The notes under the pieces: generated by a model
What the model was told of the DNA's origin: nothing
Database searches by the model: none
What the model saw: the letters and a program-made list of their open reading frames with translations, nothing else
Origin: Siphonodentalium dalli
Lineage: Eukaryota; Mollusca; Scaphopoda; Gadilida; Siphonodentaliidae
NCBI GenBank assembly: GCA_032622095.1
Contig: CP136068.1
Span: 158,731,465-158,795,464 of the forward strand
Direction of reading: 5' to 3'
Length of the DNA stretch: 64,000 nucleotides
In this document: in pieces, positions 46,374 to 62,900 of the stretch
Numbering within the stretch: position 1 is the first letter of the stretch
How the letters are laid out: each line of letters starts with the position of its first letter
Made by a program: the position numbers and the translations under genes

Positions 46374-47128
46374 TTTACTTGGACTTACTTACCATGTCAT
46401 GGACTTCACGTGACTTTTACCAGAGTATATACTAGTATACCAAACTTTACCAGAGTAGAGTCTGGTATGCCATGGTTTACCGTAATTTGTTTTATATAAT
46501 AAGTGGGTGCGTACCTGGCGGAACTATCCGTAAGTTAAGGGTTACAATGGCGGTTCTCGCGAGCTGCGGACTTGCGGAATGGAAATTTGGTACATACATT
46601 TCTATTCTGCACGATAGTGCAAGAACCATCTCGTTCTGACCCCTGTGTGGGGGGGGGGGGGGGGGGTGCGCGCGATCTGATAAGGTCGGTGCAGTCGAAA
46701 TTTAATGATATCCAATAAAAAAGGCGTTTTTTCCAGTAAGTTAAAATCACCTCGAATGTTGGGGTGGTATAATATATAGGGTCCAAATTTTCCAAAAATT
46801 ATAATTTTGGTGATAAATACAACAATACCATACAGTGTATTTTGAGATATGTATTATCACAACTCGTTAAAAGTATGATATTTCCAGCCAATATACGCTC
46901 ACGATTGGATAGCGAAAGATACCTAATCGGGTTTCACGATTAGATAACGATTGATATTAAATCGCAATAACACGTGGCACGCGAGGTTAGGATTGAGGGT
47001 ACGGTTAATGACGAAATAACGCAGCTGTTTGACAGGAGTTAACTTCACCCCACTCTTTATGTCTCCTAAATTTTAAGCAATGTTGACACGAAAAATAAAT
47101 TGGCCGTGTAGACACCGGACAGACAAGT
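46374..47128. other. Single-copy sequence with a poly-G tract
   Basis: Contains 18 consecutive G at 46649-46666 followed by TGCGCGCG, and patches with TTTACCAGAGTATATACT resembling the reverse complement of 42405-42440. No gene recognised. The 21-bp satellite begins at 47129. Confidence 0.5.
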
Positions 47129-49019
47129 ACGGGTAAACATATAGGAACTATACGGGTAAACATATAGGAACTACGGGTAAACATATAGGAACTATACGGG
47201 TAAACATATAGAAACCACGGGTAAACATATAGGAACTACGGATAAACATATAGGAACTACGGATAAACATATAGGAACTATACGGGTAAACATATAGGAA
47301 CTACGGGTAAACATATAGGAACTACGGGTAAACACATAGGAACTAAGGATAAACATATAGGAACTACGGATAAACATATAGGAACTATACGGGTAAACAT
47401 ATAGAAACTACGGATAAACATATAGGAACTACGGGTAAACATATAGGAACTACGGGTAAACATATAGGAACTACGGGTAAACATATAGGAACTATACGGG
47501 TAAACATATAGGAACTACGGATAAACATATAGGAACTACGGGTAAACACATATAGGAACTACGGGTAAACATATAGGAACTACGGGTAAACATATAGGAA
47601 CTATACGGGTAAACATATAGGAACTACGGATAAACATATAGGAACTACGGGTAAACACATATAGGAACTACGGGTAAACATATAGGAACTACGGGTAAAC
47701 ATATAGGAACTATACGGGTAAACATATAGGAACTACGGATAAACATATAGGAACTACGGGTAAACACATATAGGAACTACGGGTAAACATATAGGAACTA
47801 CGGATAAACATATAGGAACTACGGATAAACATATAGGAACTACGGGTAAACATATAGGAACTACGGATAAACATATAGGAACTACGGGTAAACATATAGG
47901 AACTACGGATAAACATATATGAACTATACGGGTAAACATATAGGAACTACGGGTAAAGATATATGTACTACGGGTAAACACATAGGAACTATACGGGTAA
48001 ACATATAGGAACTACGGATAAACATATAGGAACTACGGATAAACATATAGGAACTACGGGTAAACATATAGGAACTACGGGTAAACATATAGGAACTACG
48101 GATAAACATATAGGAACTACGGGTAAACATATAGGAACTACGGATAAACATATATGAACTATACGGGTAAACATATAGGAACTACGGGTAAACATATATG
48201 TACTACGGGTAAACACATAGGAACTATACGGGTAACATATAGGAACTACGGATAAACATATAGGAACTACGGGTAAACATATAGGAACTATACGGGTAAA
48301 CATATAGGAACTACGGGTAAACATACAGGAACTACGGGTAAACATATAGGAACTATACGGGTAAACATATAGGAACTACGGGTAAACATATAGGAACTAT
48401 ACGGGTAAACATGTAGGAACTACGGATAAACATATAGGAACTACGGGTAAACATATAGGAACTATACGGGTAAACATATAGGAACTACGGATAAACATAT
48501 ATGAACTATACGGGTAAACAGATAGGTACTACGGGTAAACACATAGGAACTACGGATAAACATATATGAACTACGGATAAACATATAGGAACTATACGGG
48601 TAAACATATAGGAACTACGGGTAAACACATAGGAACTACGGGTAAACACATATGAACTACGGATAAACATATAGGAACTACGGATAAACATATAGGAACT
48701 ACGGATAAACATATAGGAACTACGGGTAAACACATAGGAACTACGGATAAACATATAGGAACTACGGGTAAACATATAGGAACTACGGATAAACATATAT
48801 GAACTATACGGGTAAACATATAGGAACTACGGGTAAACACATAGGAACTATACGGGTAAACATATAGGAACTACGGGTAAACACATATGAACTATACGGG
48901 TAAACATATAGGAACTACGGGTAAACACATAGGAACTATACGGGTAAACATATAGGAACTACGGGTAAACACATAGGAACTATACGGGTAAACATATAGG
49001 AACTACGGATAAACATATA

Positions 49020-52000
49020 GGAACTACGGGTAAACATATAGGTACTACGGGTAAACACATAGGAACTATACGGGTAAACATATAGGAACTACGGATAAAC
49101 ATATAGGAACTACGGATAAACATATATGAACTATACGGGTAAACACATAGGAACTATACGGGTAAACATATAGGAACTACGGATAAACATATAGGAACTA
49201 TAAGGGTAAACATATAGGAACTACGGATAAACATATAGGAACTACGGATAAACATATATGAACTATACGGGTAAACATATAGGAACTACGGGTAAACACA
49301 TAGGAACTATACGGGTAAACATATAGGAACTACGGGTAAACACATAGGAACTATACGGGTAAACATATAGGAACTACGGATAAACATATAGGAACTACGG
49401 GTAAACATATAGGTACTACGGGTAAACACATAGGAACTATACGGGTAAACATATAGGAACTACGGATAAACATATAGGAACTACGGATAAACATATAGGA
49501 ACTATACGGGTAAACATATAGGAACTACGGATAAACATATAGGAACTATAAGGGTAAACATATAGGAACTACGGATAAACATATAGGAACTACGGGTAAA
49601 CATATAGGAATTACGGGTAAACATATAGGAACTACGGGTAAACACATAGGAACTACGGATAAACATATAGGAACTACGGGTAAACATATAGGAACTACGG
49701 ATAAACATATAGGAACTACGGGTAAACATATAGGAACTATACGGGTAAACACATAGGAACTATACGGGTAAACATATAGGAACTACGGATAAACATATAG
49801 GAACTACGGATAAACATATAGGAACTACGGGTAAACATATAGGAACTACGGGTAAACATATATGAACTATACGGGTAAACATATAGGAACTACGGGTAAA
49901 CATATAGGAACTACGGGTAAACATATAGGAACTACGGGTAAACATATAGGAACTATACGGGTAAACATATAGGAACTACGGGTAAACATATAGGAACTAC
50001 GGATAAACATATAGGAACTACGGGTAAACATATAGAAACTATACGGGTAAACATATAGGAACTATACGGGTAAACATATAGGAACTACGGGTAAACATAT
50101 AGGAACTACGGTTAAACATATAGGAACTACGGATAAACATATAGGAACTACGGATAAACATATAGGAACTACGGGTAAACATATAGGAACTACGTGTAAA
50201 CATATAGGAACTACGGGTAAACATATAGGAACTACGGATAAACATATAGGAACTACGTGTAAACATATAGGAACCACGGGTAAACATATATGAACTACGG
50301 ATAAACATATAGGAACTACGGATAAACATATAGGAACTACGGGTAAACATATAGGAACTACGGGTAAACATACAGGAACTATACGGGTAAACATATAGGA
50401 ACTACGGATACACATATAGGAACTACGGGTAAACATATAGGAACTATACGGGTAAACATATAGGAACTACGGGTAAACATATAGGAACTACGGGTAAACA
50501 TATAGGAACTATACGGGTAAACATATAGGAACTACGGGTAAACATATAGGAACTATACGGGTAAACATATAGGAACTACGGATAAACATATAGGAACTAC
50601 GGGTAAACATATAGGAACTATACGGGTAAACATATAGGAACTACGGATAAACATATATGAACTATACGGGTAAACATATAGGTACTACGGGTAAACACAT
50701 AGGAACTACGGATAAACATATATGAACTACGGATAAACATATAGGAACTATACGGGTAAACATATAGGAACTACGGGTAAACACATAGGAACTACGGGTA
50801 AACATATATGAACTACGGATAAACATATAGGAACTACGGATAAACATAAAGGAACTACGGATAAACATATAGGAACTACGGGTAAACACATAGGAACTAC
50901 GGATAAACATATAGGAACTACGGGTAAACATATAGGAACTACGGATAAACATATATGAACTATACGGGTAAACATATAAGAACTACGGGTAAACACATAG
51001 GAACTATACGGGTAAACATATAGGAACTACGGGTAAACACATATGAACTATACGGGTAAACATATAGGAACTACGGGTAAACACATAGGAACTATACGGG
51101 TAAACATATAGGAACTACGGGTAAACACATAGGAACTATACGGGTAAACATATAGGAACTACGGATAAACATATAGGAACTACGGGTAAACATATAGGTA
51201 CTACGGGTAAACACATAGGAACTATACGGGTAAACATATAGGAACTACGGATAAACATATAGGAACTACGGATAAACATATATGAACTATACGGGTAAAC
51301 ACATAGGAACTATACGGGTAAACATATAGGAACTACGGATAAACATATAGGAACTATAAGGGTAAACATATAGGAACTACGGATAAACATATAGGAACTA
51401 CGGGTAAACATATAGGAATTACGGGTAAACATATAGGAACTACGGGTAAACACATAGGAACTACGGATAAACATATAGGAACTACGGGTAAACATATAGG
51501 AACTACGGGTAAACATATAGGAACTACGGATAAACATATAGGAACTACGGGTAAACATATAGGTACTACGGGTAAACACATAGGAACTATACGGGTAAAC
51601 ATATAGGAACTACGGATAAACATATAGGAACTACGGATAAACATATATGAACTATACGGGTAAACACATAGGAACTATACGGGTAAACATATAGGAACTA
51701 CGGATAAACATATAGGAACTATAAGGGTAAACATATAGGAACTACGGATAAACATATAGGAACTACGGATAAACATATATGAACTATACGGGTAAACATA
51801 TAGGAACTACGGGTAAACACATAGGAACTATACGGGTAAACATATAGGAACTACGGGTAAACACATAGGAACTATACGGGTAAACATATAGGAACTACGG
51901 ATAAACATATAGGAACTACGGGTAAACATATAGGTACTACGGGTAAACACATAGGAACTATACGGGTAAACATATAGGAACTACGGATAAACATATAGGA

Positions 52001-54020
52001 ACTACGGATAAACATATAGGAACTATACGGGTAAACATATAGGAACTACGGATAAACATATAGGAACTATAAGGGTAAACATATAGGAACTACGGATAAA
52101 CATATAGGAACTACGGGTAAACATATAGGAATTACGGGTAAACATATAGGAACTACGGGTAAACACATAGGAACTACGGATAAACATATAGGAACTACGG
52201 GTAAACATATAGGAACTACGGATAAACATATAGGAACTACGGGTAAACATATAGGAACTATACGGGTAAACACATAGGAACTATACGGGTAAACATATAG
52301 GAACTACGGATAAACATATAGGAACTACGGATAAACATATAGGAACTACGGGTAAACATATAGGAACTACGGGTAAACATATATGAACTATACGGGTAAA
52401 CATATAGGAACTACGGGTAAACATATAGGAACTACGGGTAAACATATAGGAACTACGGGTAAACATATAGGAACTATACGGGTAAACATATAGGAACTAC
52501 GGGTAAACATATAGGAACTACGGATAAACATATAGGAACTACGGGTAAACATATAGAAACTATACGGGTAAACATATAGGAACTATACGGGTAAACATAT
52601 AGGAACTACGGGTAAACATATAGGAACTACGGTTAAACATATAGGAACTACGGATAAACATATAGGAACTACGGATAAACATATAGGAACTACGGGTAAA
52701 CATATAGGAACTACGTGTAAACATATAGGAACTACGGGTAAACATATAGGAACTACGGATAAACATATAGGAACTACGTGTAAACATATAGGAACCACGG
52801 GTAAACATATATGAACTACGGATAAACATATAGGAACTACGGATAAACATATAGGAACTACGGGTAAACATATAGGAACTACGGGTAAACATACAGGAAC
52901 TATACGGGTAAACATATAGGAACTACGGATACACATATAGGAACTACGGGTAAACATATAGGAACTATACGGGTAAACATATAGGAACTACGGGTAAACA
53001 TATAGGAACTACGGGTAAACATATAGGAACTATACGGGTAAACATATAGGAACTACGGGTAAACATATAGGAACTATACGGGTAAACATATAGGAACTAC
53101 GGATAAACATATAGGAACTACGGGTAAACATATAGGAACTATACGGGTAAACATATAGGAACTACGGATAAACATATATGAACTATACGGGTAAACATAT
53201 AGGTACTACGGGTAAACACATAGGAACTACGGATAAACATATATGAACTACGGATAAACATATAGGAACTATACGGGTAAACATATAGGAACTACGGGTA
53301 AACACATAGGAACTACGGGTAAACATATATGAACTACGGATAAACATATAGGAACTACGGATAAACATAAAGGAACTACGGATAAACATATAGGAACTAC
53401 GGGTAAACACATAGGAACTACGGATAAACATATAGGAACTACGGGTAAACATATAGGAACTACGGATAAACATATATGAACTATACGGGTAAACATATAA
53501 GAACTACGGGTAAACACATAGGAACTATACGGGTAAACATATAGGAACTACGGGTAAACACATATGAACTATACGGGTAAACATATAGGAACTACGGGTA
53601 AACACATAGGAACTATACGGGTAAACATATAGGAACTACGGGTAAACACATAGGAACTATACGGGTAAACATATAGGAACTACGGATAAACATATAGGAA
53701 CTACGGGTAAACATATAGGTACTACGGGTAAACACATAGGAACTATACGGGTAAACATATAGGAACTACGGATAAACATATAGGAACTACGGATAAACAT
53801 ATATGAACTATACGGGTAAACACATAGGAACTATACGGGTAAACATATAGGAACTACGGATAAACATATAGGAACTATAAGGGTAAACATATAGGAACTA
53901 CGGATAAACATATAGGAACTACGGGTAAACATATAGGAATTACGGGTAAACATATAGGAACTACGGGTAAACACATAGGAACTACGGATAAACATATAGG
54001 AACTACGGGTAAACATATAG
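49020..54020 (+). repeat. Higher-order repeat, period ~2521 bp, inside the 21-bp satellite
   Basis: Variant landmarks recur 2521 bp apart: for example GGTACTACGGG at 49041 and 51562, and the GGTTAAACAT variant at about 50110 and 52631. The pattern covers roughly 49020-51500 against 51540-54020. Boundaries are approximate. Confidence 0.85.
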
Positions 54021-57000
54021 GAACTACGGGTAAACATATAGGAACTACGGGTAAACATATAGGAACTACGGGTATACATATAGGAACTACGGATAAACAT
54101 ATAGGAACTATACGGGTAAACATATAGGAACTACGGGTAAACATATAGGAACTACGGGTAAACACATAGGAACTAAGGATAAACATATAGGAACTACGGA
54201 TAAACATATAGGAACTATACGGGTAAACATATAGAAACTACGGATAAACATATAGGAACTACGGGTAAACATATAGGAACTACGGGTAAACATATAGGAA
54301 CTACGGGTAAACATATAGGAACTATACGGGTAAACATATAGGAACTACGGATAAACATATAGGAACTACGGGTAAACACATATAGGAACTACGGGTAAAC
54401 ATATAGGAACTACGGGTAAACATATAGGAACTATACGGGTAAACATATAGGAACTACGGATAAACATATAGGAACTACGGGTAAACACATATAGGAACTA
54501 CGGGTAAACATATAGGAACTACGGGTAAACATATAGGAACTATACGGGTAAACATATAGGAACTACGGATAAACATATAGGAACTACGGGTAAACACATA
54601 TAGGAACTACGGGTAAACATATAGGAACTACGGATAAACATATAGGAACTATACGGGTAAACATATAGGAACTACGGGTAAACATATAGGAACTACGGGT
54701 AAACATATAGGAACTACGGGTAAACATATAGGAACTACGGGTAAACATATAGGAACTACGGATAAACATATAGGAACTACGGATAAACATATAGGAACTA
54801 CGGGTAAACATATAGGAACTACGGATAAACATATATGAACTATACGGGTAAACATATAGGAACTACGGGTAAAGATATATGTACTACGGGTAAACACATA
54901 GGAACTATACGGGTAAACATATAGGAACTACGGATAAACATATAGGAACTACGGATAAACATATAGGAACTACGGGTAAACATATAGGAACTACGGGTAA
55001 ACATATAGGAACTACGGATAAACATATAGGAACTACGGGTAAACATATAGGAACTACGGATAAACATATATGAACTATACGGGTAAACATATAGGAACTA
55101 CGGGTAAACATATATGTACTACGGGTAAACACATAGGAACTATACGGGTAACATATAGGAACTACGGATAAACATATAGGAACTACGGGTAAACATATAG
55201 GAACTATACGGGTAAACATATAGGAACTACGGGTAAACATACAGGAACTACGGGTAAACATATAGGAACTAAACGGGTAAACATATAGGAACTACGGGTA
55301 AACATATAGGAACTATACGGGTAAACATGTAGGAACTACGGATAAACATATAGGAACTACGGGTAAACATATAGGAACTATACGGGTAAACATATAGGAA
55401 CTACGGATAAACATATATGAACTATACGGGTAAACATATAGGTACTACGGGTAAACACATAGGAACTACGGATAAACATATATGAACTCCGGATAAACAT
55501 ATAGGAACTATACGGGTAAACATATAGGAACTACGGGTAAACACATAGGAACTACGGGTAAACACATATGAACTACGGATAAACATATAGGAACTACGGG
55601 TAAACACATAGGAACTACGGATAAACATATAGGAACTACGGGTAAACATATAGGAACTACGGATAAACATATATGAACTATACGGGTAAACATATAGGAA
55701 CTACGGGTAAACACATAGGAACTATACGGGTAAACATATAGGAACTACGGGTAAACACATATGAACTATACGGGTAAACATATAGGAACTACGGGTAAAC
55801 ACATAGGAACTATACGGGTAAACATATAGGAACTACGGGTAAACACATAGGAACTATACGGGTAAACATATAGGAACTACGGATAAACATATAGGAACTA
55901 CGGGTAAACATATAGGTACTACGGGTAAACACATAGGAACTATACGGGTAAACATATAGGAACTACGGATAAACATATAGGAACTACGGATAAACATATA
56001 TGAACTATACGGGTAAACACATAGGAACTATACGGGTAAACATATAGGAACTACGGATAAACATATAGGAACTATAAGGGTAAACATATAGGAACTACGG
56101 ATAAACATATAGGAACTACGGATAAACATATATGAACTATACGGGTAAACATATAGGAACTACGGGTAAACACATAGGAACTATACGGGTAAACATATAG
56201 GAACTACGGGTAAACACATAGGAACTATACGGGTAAACATATAGGAACTACGGATAAACATATAGGAACTACGGGTAAACATATAGGTACTACGGGTAAA
56301 CACATAGGAACTATACGGGTAAACATATAGGAACTACGGATAAACATATAGGAACTACGGATAAACATATAGGAACTATACGGGTAAACATATAGGAACT
56401 ACGGATAAACATATAGGAACTATAAGGGTAAACATATAGGAACTACGGATAAACATATAGGAACTACGGGTAAACATATAGGAATTACGGGTAAACATAT
56501 AGGAACTACGGGTAAACACATAGGAACTACGGATAAACATATAGGAACTACGGGTAAACATATAGGAACTACGGGTAAACATATAGGAACTACGGGTAAA
56601 CATATAGGAACTATACGGGTAAACACATAGGAACTATACGGGTAAACATATAGGAACTACGGATAAACATATAGGAACTACGGATAAACATATAGGAACT
56701 ACGGGTAAACATATAGGAACTACGGGTAAACACATAGGAACTATACGGGTAAACATATAGGAACTACGGATAAACATATAGGAACTACGGGTAAACATAT
56801 AGGTACTACGGGTAAACACATAGGAACTATACGGGTAAACATATAGGAACTACGGATAAACATATAGGAACTACGGATAAACATATATGAACTATACGGG
56901 TAAACACATAGGAACTATACGGGTAAACATATAGGAACTACGGATAAACATATAGGAACTATAAGGGTAAACATATAGGAACTACGGATAAACATATAGG

Positions 57001-59710
57001 AACTACGGGTAAACATATAGGAATTACGGGTAAACATATAGGAACTACGGGTAAACACATAGGAACTACGGATAAACATATAGGAACTACGGGTAAACAT
57101 ATAGGAACTACGGGTAAACATATAGGAACTACGGGTAAACATATAGGAACTACGGGTATACATATAGGAACTACGGATAAACATATAGGAACTATACGGG
57201 TAAACATATAGGAACTACGGGTAAACATATAGGAACTACGGGTAAACACATAGGAACTAAGGATAAACATATAGGAACTACGGATAAACATATAGGAACT
57301 ATACGGGTAAACATATAGAAACTACGGATAAACATATAGGAACTACGGGTAAACATATAGGAACTACGGGTAAACATATAGGAACTACGGGTAAACATAT
57401 AGGAACTATACGGGTAAACATATAGGAACTACGGATAAACATATAGGAACTACGGGTAAACACATATAGGAACTACGGGTAAACATATAGGAACTACGGG
57501 TAAACATATAGGAACTATACGGGTAAACATATAGGAACTACGGATAAACATATAGGAACTACGGGTAAACACATATAGGAACTACGGGTAAACATATAGG
57601 AACTACGGGTAAACATATAGGAACTATACGGGTAAACATATAGGAACTACGGATAAACATATAGGAACTACGGGTAAACACATATAGGAACTACGGGTAA
57701 ACATATAGGAACTACGGATAAACATATAGGAACTATACGGGTAAACATATAGGAACTACGGGTAAACATATAGGAACTACGGGTAAACATATAGGAACTA
57801 CGGGTAAACATATAGGAACTACGGGTAAACATATAGGAACTACGGATAAACATATAGGAACTACGGATAAACATATAGGAACTACGGGTAAACATATAGG
57901 AACTACGGATAAACATATATGAACTATACGGGTAAACATATAGGAACTACGGGTAAAGATATATGTACTACGGGTAAACACATAGGAACTATACGGGTAA
58001 ACATATAGGAACTACGGATAAACATATAGGAACTACGGATAAACATATAGGAACTACGGGTAAACATATAGGAACTACGGGTAAACATATAGGAACTACG
58101 GATAAACATATAGGAACTACGGGTAAACATATAGGAACTACGGATAAACATATATGAACTATACGGGTAAACATATAGGAACTACGGGTAAACATATATG
58201 TACTACGGGTAAACACATAGGAACTATACGGGTAACATATAGGAACTACGGATAAACATATAGGAACTACGGGTAAACATATAGGAACTATACGGGTAAA
58301 CATATAGGAACTACGGGTAAACATACAGGAACTACGGGTAAACATATAGGAACTATACGGGTAAACATATAGGAACTACGGGTAAACATATAGGAACTAT
58401 ACGGGTAAACATGTAGGAACTACGGATAAACATATAGGAACTACGGGTAAACATATAGGAACTATACGGGTAAACATATAGGAACTACGGATAAACATAT
58501 ATGAACTATACGGGTAAACATATAGGTACTACGGGTAAACACATAGGAACTACGGATAAACATATATGAACTACGGATAAACATATAGGAACTATACGGG
58601 TAAACATATAGGAACTACGGGTAAACACATAGGAACTACGGGTAAACACATATGAACTACGGATAAACATATAGGAACTACGGGTAAACACATAGGAACT
58701 ACGGATAAACATATAGGAACTACGGGTAAACATATAGGAACTACGGATAAACATATATGAACTATACGGGTAAACATATAGGAACTACGGGTAAACACAT
58801 AGGAACTATACGGGTAAACATATAGGAACTACGGGTAAACACATATGAACTATACGGGTAAACATATAGGAACTACGGGTAAACACATAGGAACTATACG
58901 GGTAAACATATAGGAACTACGGGTAAACACATAGGAACTATACGGGTAAACATATAGGAACTACGGATAAACATATAGGAACTACGGGTAAACATATAGG
59001 TACTACGGGTAAACACATAGGAACTATACGGGTAAACATATAGGAACTACGGATAAACATATAGGAACTACGGATAAACATATATGAACTATACGGGTAA
59101 ACACATAGGAACTATACGGGTAAACATATAGGAACTACGGATAAACATATAGGAACTATAAGGGTAAACATATAGGAACTACGGATAAACATATAGGAAC
59201 TACGGATAAACATATATGAACTATACGGGTAAACATATAGGAACTACGGGTAAACACATAGGAACTATACGGGTAAACATATAGGAACTACGGGTAAACA
59301 CATAGGAACTATACGGGTAAACATATAGGAACTACGGATAAACATATAGGAACTACGGGTAAACATATAGGTACTACGGGTAAACACATAGGAACTATAC
59401 GGGTAAACATATAGGAACTACGGATAAACATATAGGAACTACGGATAAACATATAGGAACTATACGGGTAAACATATAGGAACTACGGATAAACATATAG
59501 GAACTATAAGGGTAAACATATAGGAACTACGGATAAACATATAGGAACTACGGGTAAACATATAGGAATTACGGGTAAACATATAGGAACTACGGGTAAA
59601 CACATAGGAACTACGGATAAACATATAGGAACTACGGGTAAACATATAGGAACTACGGGTAAACATATAGGAACTACGGGTAAACATATAGGAACTATAC
59701 GGGTAAACAC
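53830..59710 (+). repeat. Higher-order repeat, period 3084 bp, two tandem copies
   Basis: Variant landmarks from 53831 to 56620 reappear 3084 bp later (56915-59704), including the rare GGTATACAT unit at about 54072 and 57156 and a unit lacking one A (CGGGTAACAT) at about 55149 and 58233. Single differences such as AAACGGG near 55268 against ATACGGG near 58352 show the copies are distinct. Confidence 0.88.
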
Positions 59711-59996
59711 ATAGGAACTATACGGGTAAACATATAGGAACTACGGATAAACATATAGGAACTACGGATAAACATATAGGAACTACGGGTAAACATATAG
59801 GAACTACGGGTAAACATATATGAACTATACGGGTAAACATATAGGAACTACGGGTAAACATATAGGAACTACGGGTAAACATATAGGAACTACGGGTAAA
59901 CATATAGGAACTATACGGGTAAACATATAGGAACTACGGGTAAACATATAGGAACTACGGATAAACATATAGGAACTACGGGTAAACATATAGAAA

Positions 59997-62900
59997 CTAT
60001 ACGGGTAAACATATAGGAACTATACGGGTAAACATATAGGAACTACGGGTAAACATATAGGAACTACGGATAAACATATAGGAACTACGGATAAACATAT
60101 AGGAACTACGGATAAACATATAGGAACTACGGGTAAACATATAGGAACTACGTGTAAACATATAGGAACTACGGGTAAACATATAGGAACTACGGATAAA
60201 CATATAGGAACTACGTGTAAACATATAGGAACCACGGGTAAACATATATGAACTACGGATAAACATATAGGAACTACGGATAAACATATAGGAACTACGG
60301 GTAAACATATAGGAACTACGGGTAAACATACAGGAACTATACGGGTAAACATATAGGAACTACGGATACACATATAGGAACTACGGGTAAACATATAGGA
60401 ACTATACGGGTAAACATATAGGAACTACGGGTAAACATATAGGAACTACGGGTAAACATATAGGAACTACGGGTAAACATATAGGAACTACGGGTAAACA
60501 TATAGGAACTATACGGGTAAACATATAGGAACTACGGATAAACATATAGGAACTACGGGTAAACATATAGGAACTATACGGGTAAACATATAGGAACTAC
60601 GGATAAACATATATGAACTATACGGGTAAACATATAGGTACTACGGGTAAACACATAGGAACTACGGATAAACATATATGAACTACGGATAAACATATAG
60701 GAACTATACGGGTAAACATATAGGAACTACGGGTAAACACATAGGAACTACGGGTAAACATATATGAACTACGGATAAACATATAGGAACTACGGATAAA
60801 CATAAAGGAACTACGGATAAACATATATGAACTACGGGTAAACACATAGGAACTACGGATAAACATATAGGAACTACGGGTAAACATATAGGAACTACGG
60901 ATAAACATATATGAACTATACAGGTAAACATATAAGAACTACGGGTAAACACATAGGAACTATACGGGTAAACATATAGGAACTACGGGTAAACACATAT
61001 GAACTATACGGGTAAACATATAGGAACTACGGGTAAACACATAGGAACTATACGGGTAAACATATAGGAACTACGGGTAAACACATAGGAACTATACGGG
61101 TAAACATATAGGAACTACGGATAAACATATAGGAACTACGGGTAAACATATAGGTACTACGGGTAAACACATAGGAACTATACGGGTAAACATATAGGAA
61201 CTACGGATAAACATATAGGAACTACGGATAAACATATATGAACTATACGGGTAAACACATAGGAACTATACGGGTAAACATATAGGAACTACGGATAAAC
61301 ATATAGGAACTATAAGGGTAAACATATAGGAACTACGGATAAACATATAGGAACTACGGGTAAACATATAGGAATTACGGGTAAACATATAGGAACTACG
61401 GGTAAACACATAGGAACTACGGATAAACATATAGGAACTACGGGTAAACATATAGGAACTACGGGTAAACATATAGGAACTACGGGTAAACATATAGGAA
61501 CTACGGGTAAACATATAGGAACTACGGATAAACATATAGGAACTACGGATAAACATATAGGAACTACGGGTAAACATATAGGAACTACGGGTAAACATAT
61601 AGGAACTACGGATAAACATATAGGAACTACGGATAAACATATAGGAATTACGGGTAAACATATAGGAACTACGGATAAACATATAGGAACTACGGGTAAA
61701 CACATAGGAACTATACGGGTAAACATATAGGAACTACGGATAAACATATAGGAACAACGGATAAACATATAGGAACTACGGGTAAACATATAGGAACTAC
61801 GGATAAACATATAGGAACTACGGGTAAACATATAGGAACTATCCGGGTAAACACATAGGAACTATACGGGTAAACATATAGGAACTACGGATAAACATAT
61901 AGGAACTACGGATAAACATATAGGAACTACGGGTAAACATATAGGAACTACGGATAAACATATAGGAACTACGGGTAAACATATATGAACTATACGGGTA
62001 AACATATAGGAACTACGGGTAAACATATAGGAACTACGGGTAAACATATAGGAACTACGGGTAAACATATAGGAACTATACGGGTAAACATATAGGAACT
62101 ACGGGTAAACATATAGGAACTACGGATAAACATATAGGAACTACGGGTAAACATATAGGAACTATACGGGTAAACATATAGGAACTACGGGTAAACATAT
62201 AGGAACTACGGGTAAACATATAGGAACTACGGATAAACATATAGGAACTACGGATAAACATATAGGAACTACGGATAAACATATAGGAACTACGTGTAAA
62301 CATATAGGAACTACGGGTAAACATATAGGAACTACGGATAAACATATAGGAACTACGGGTAAACATATAGAAACTATACGGGTAAACATATAGGAACTAT
62401 ACGGGTAAACATATAGGAACTACGGGTAAACATATAGGAACTACGGATAAACATATAGGAACTACGGATAAACATATAGGAACTACGGATAAACATATAG
62501 GAACTACGGGTAAACATATAGGAACTACGTGTAAACATATAGGAACTACGGGTAAACATATAGGAACTACGGATAAACATATAGGAACTACGTGTAAACA
62601 TATAGGAACCACGGGTAAACATATATGAACTACGGATAAACATATAGGAACTACGGATAAACATATAGGAACTACGGGTAAACATATAGGAACTACGGGT
62701 AAACATACAGGAACTATACGGGTAAACATATAGGAACTACGGATACACATATAGGAACTACGGGTAAACATATAGGAACTATACGGGTAAACATATAGGA
62801 ACTACGGGTAAACATATAGGAACTACTGGTAAACATATAGGAACTATACGGGTAAACATATAGGAACTACGGGTAAACATATAGGAACTATACGGGTAAA

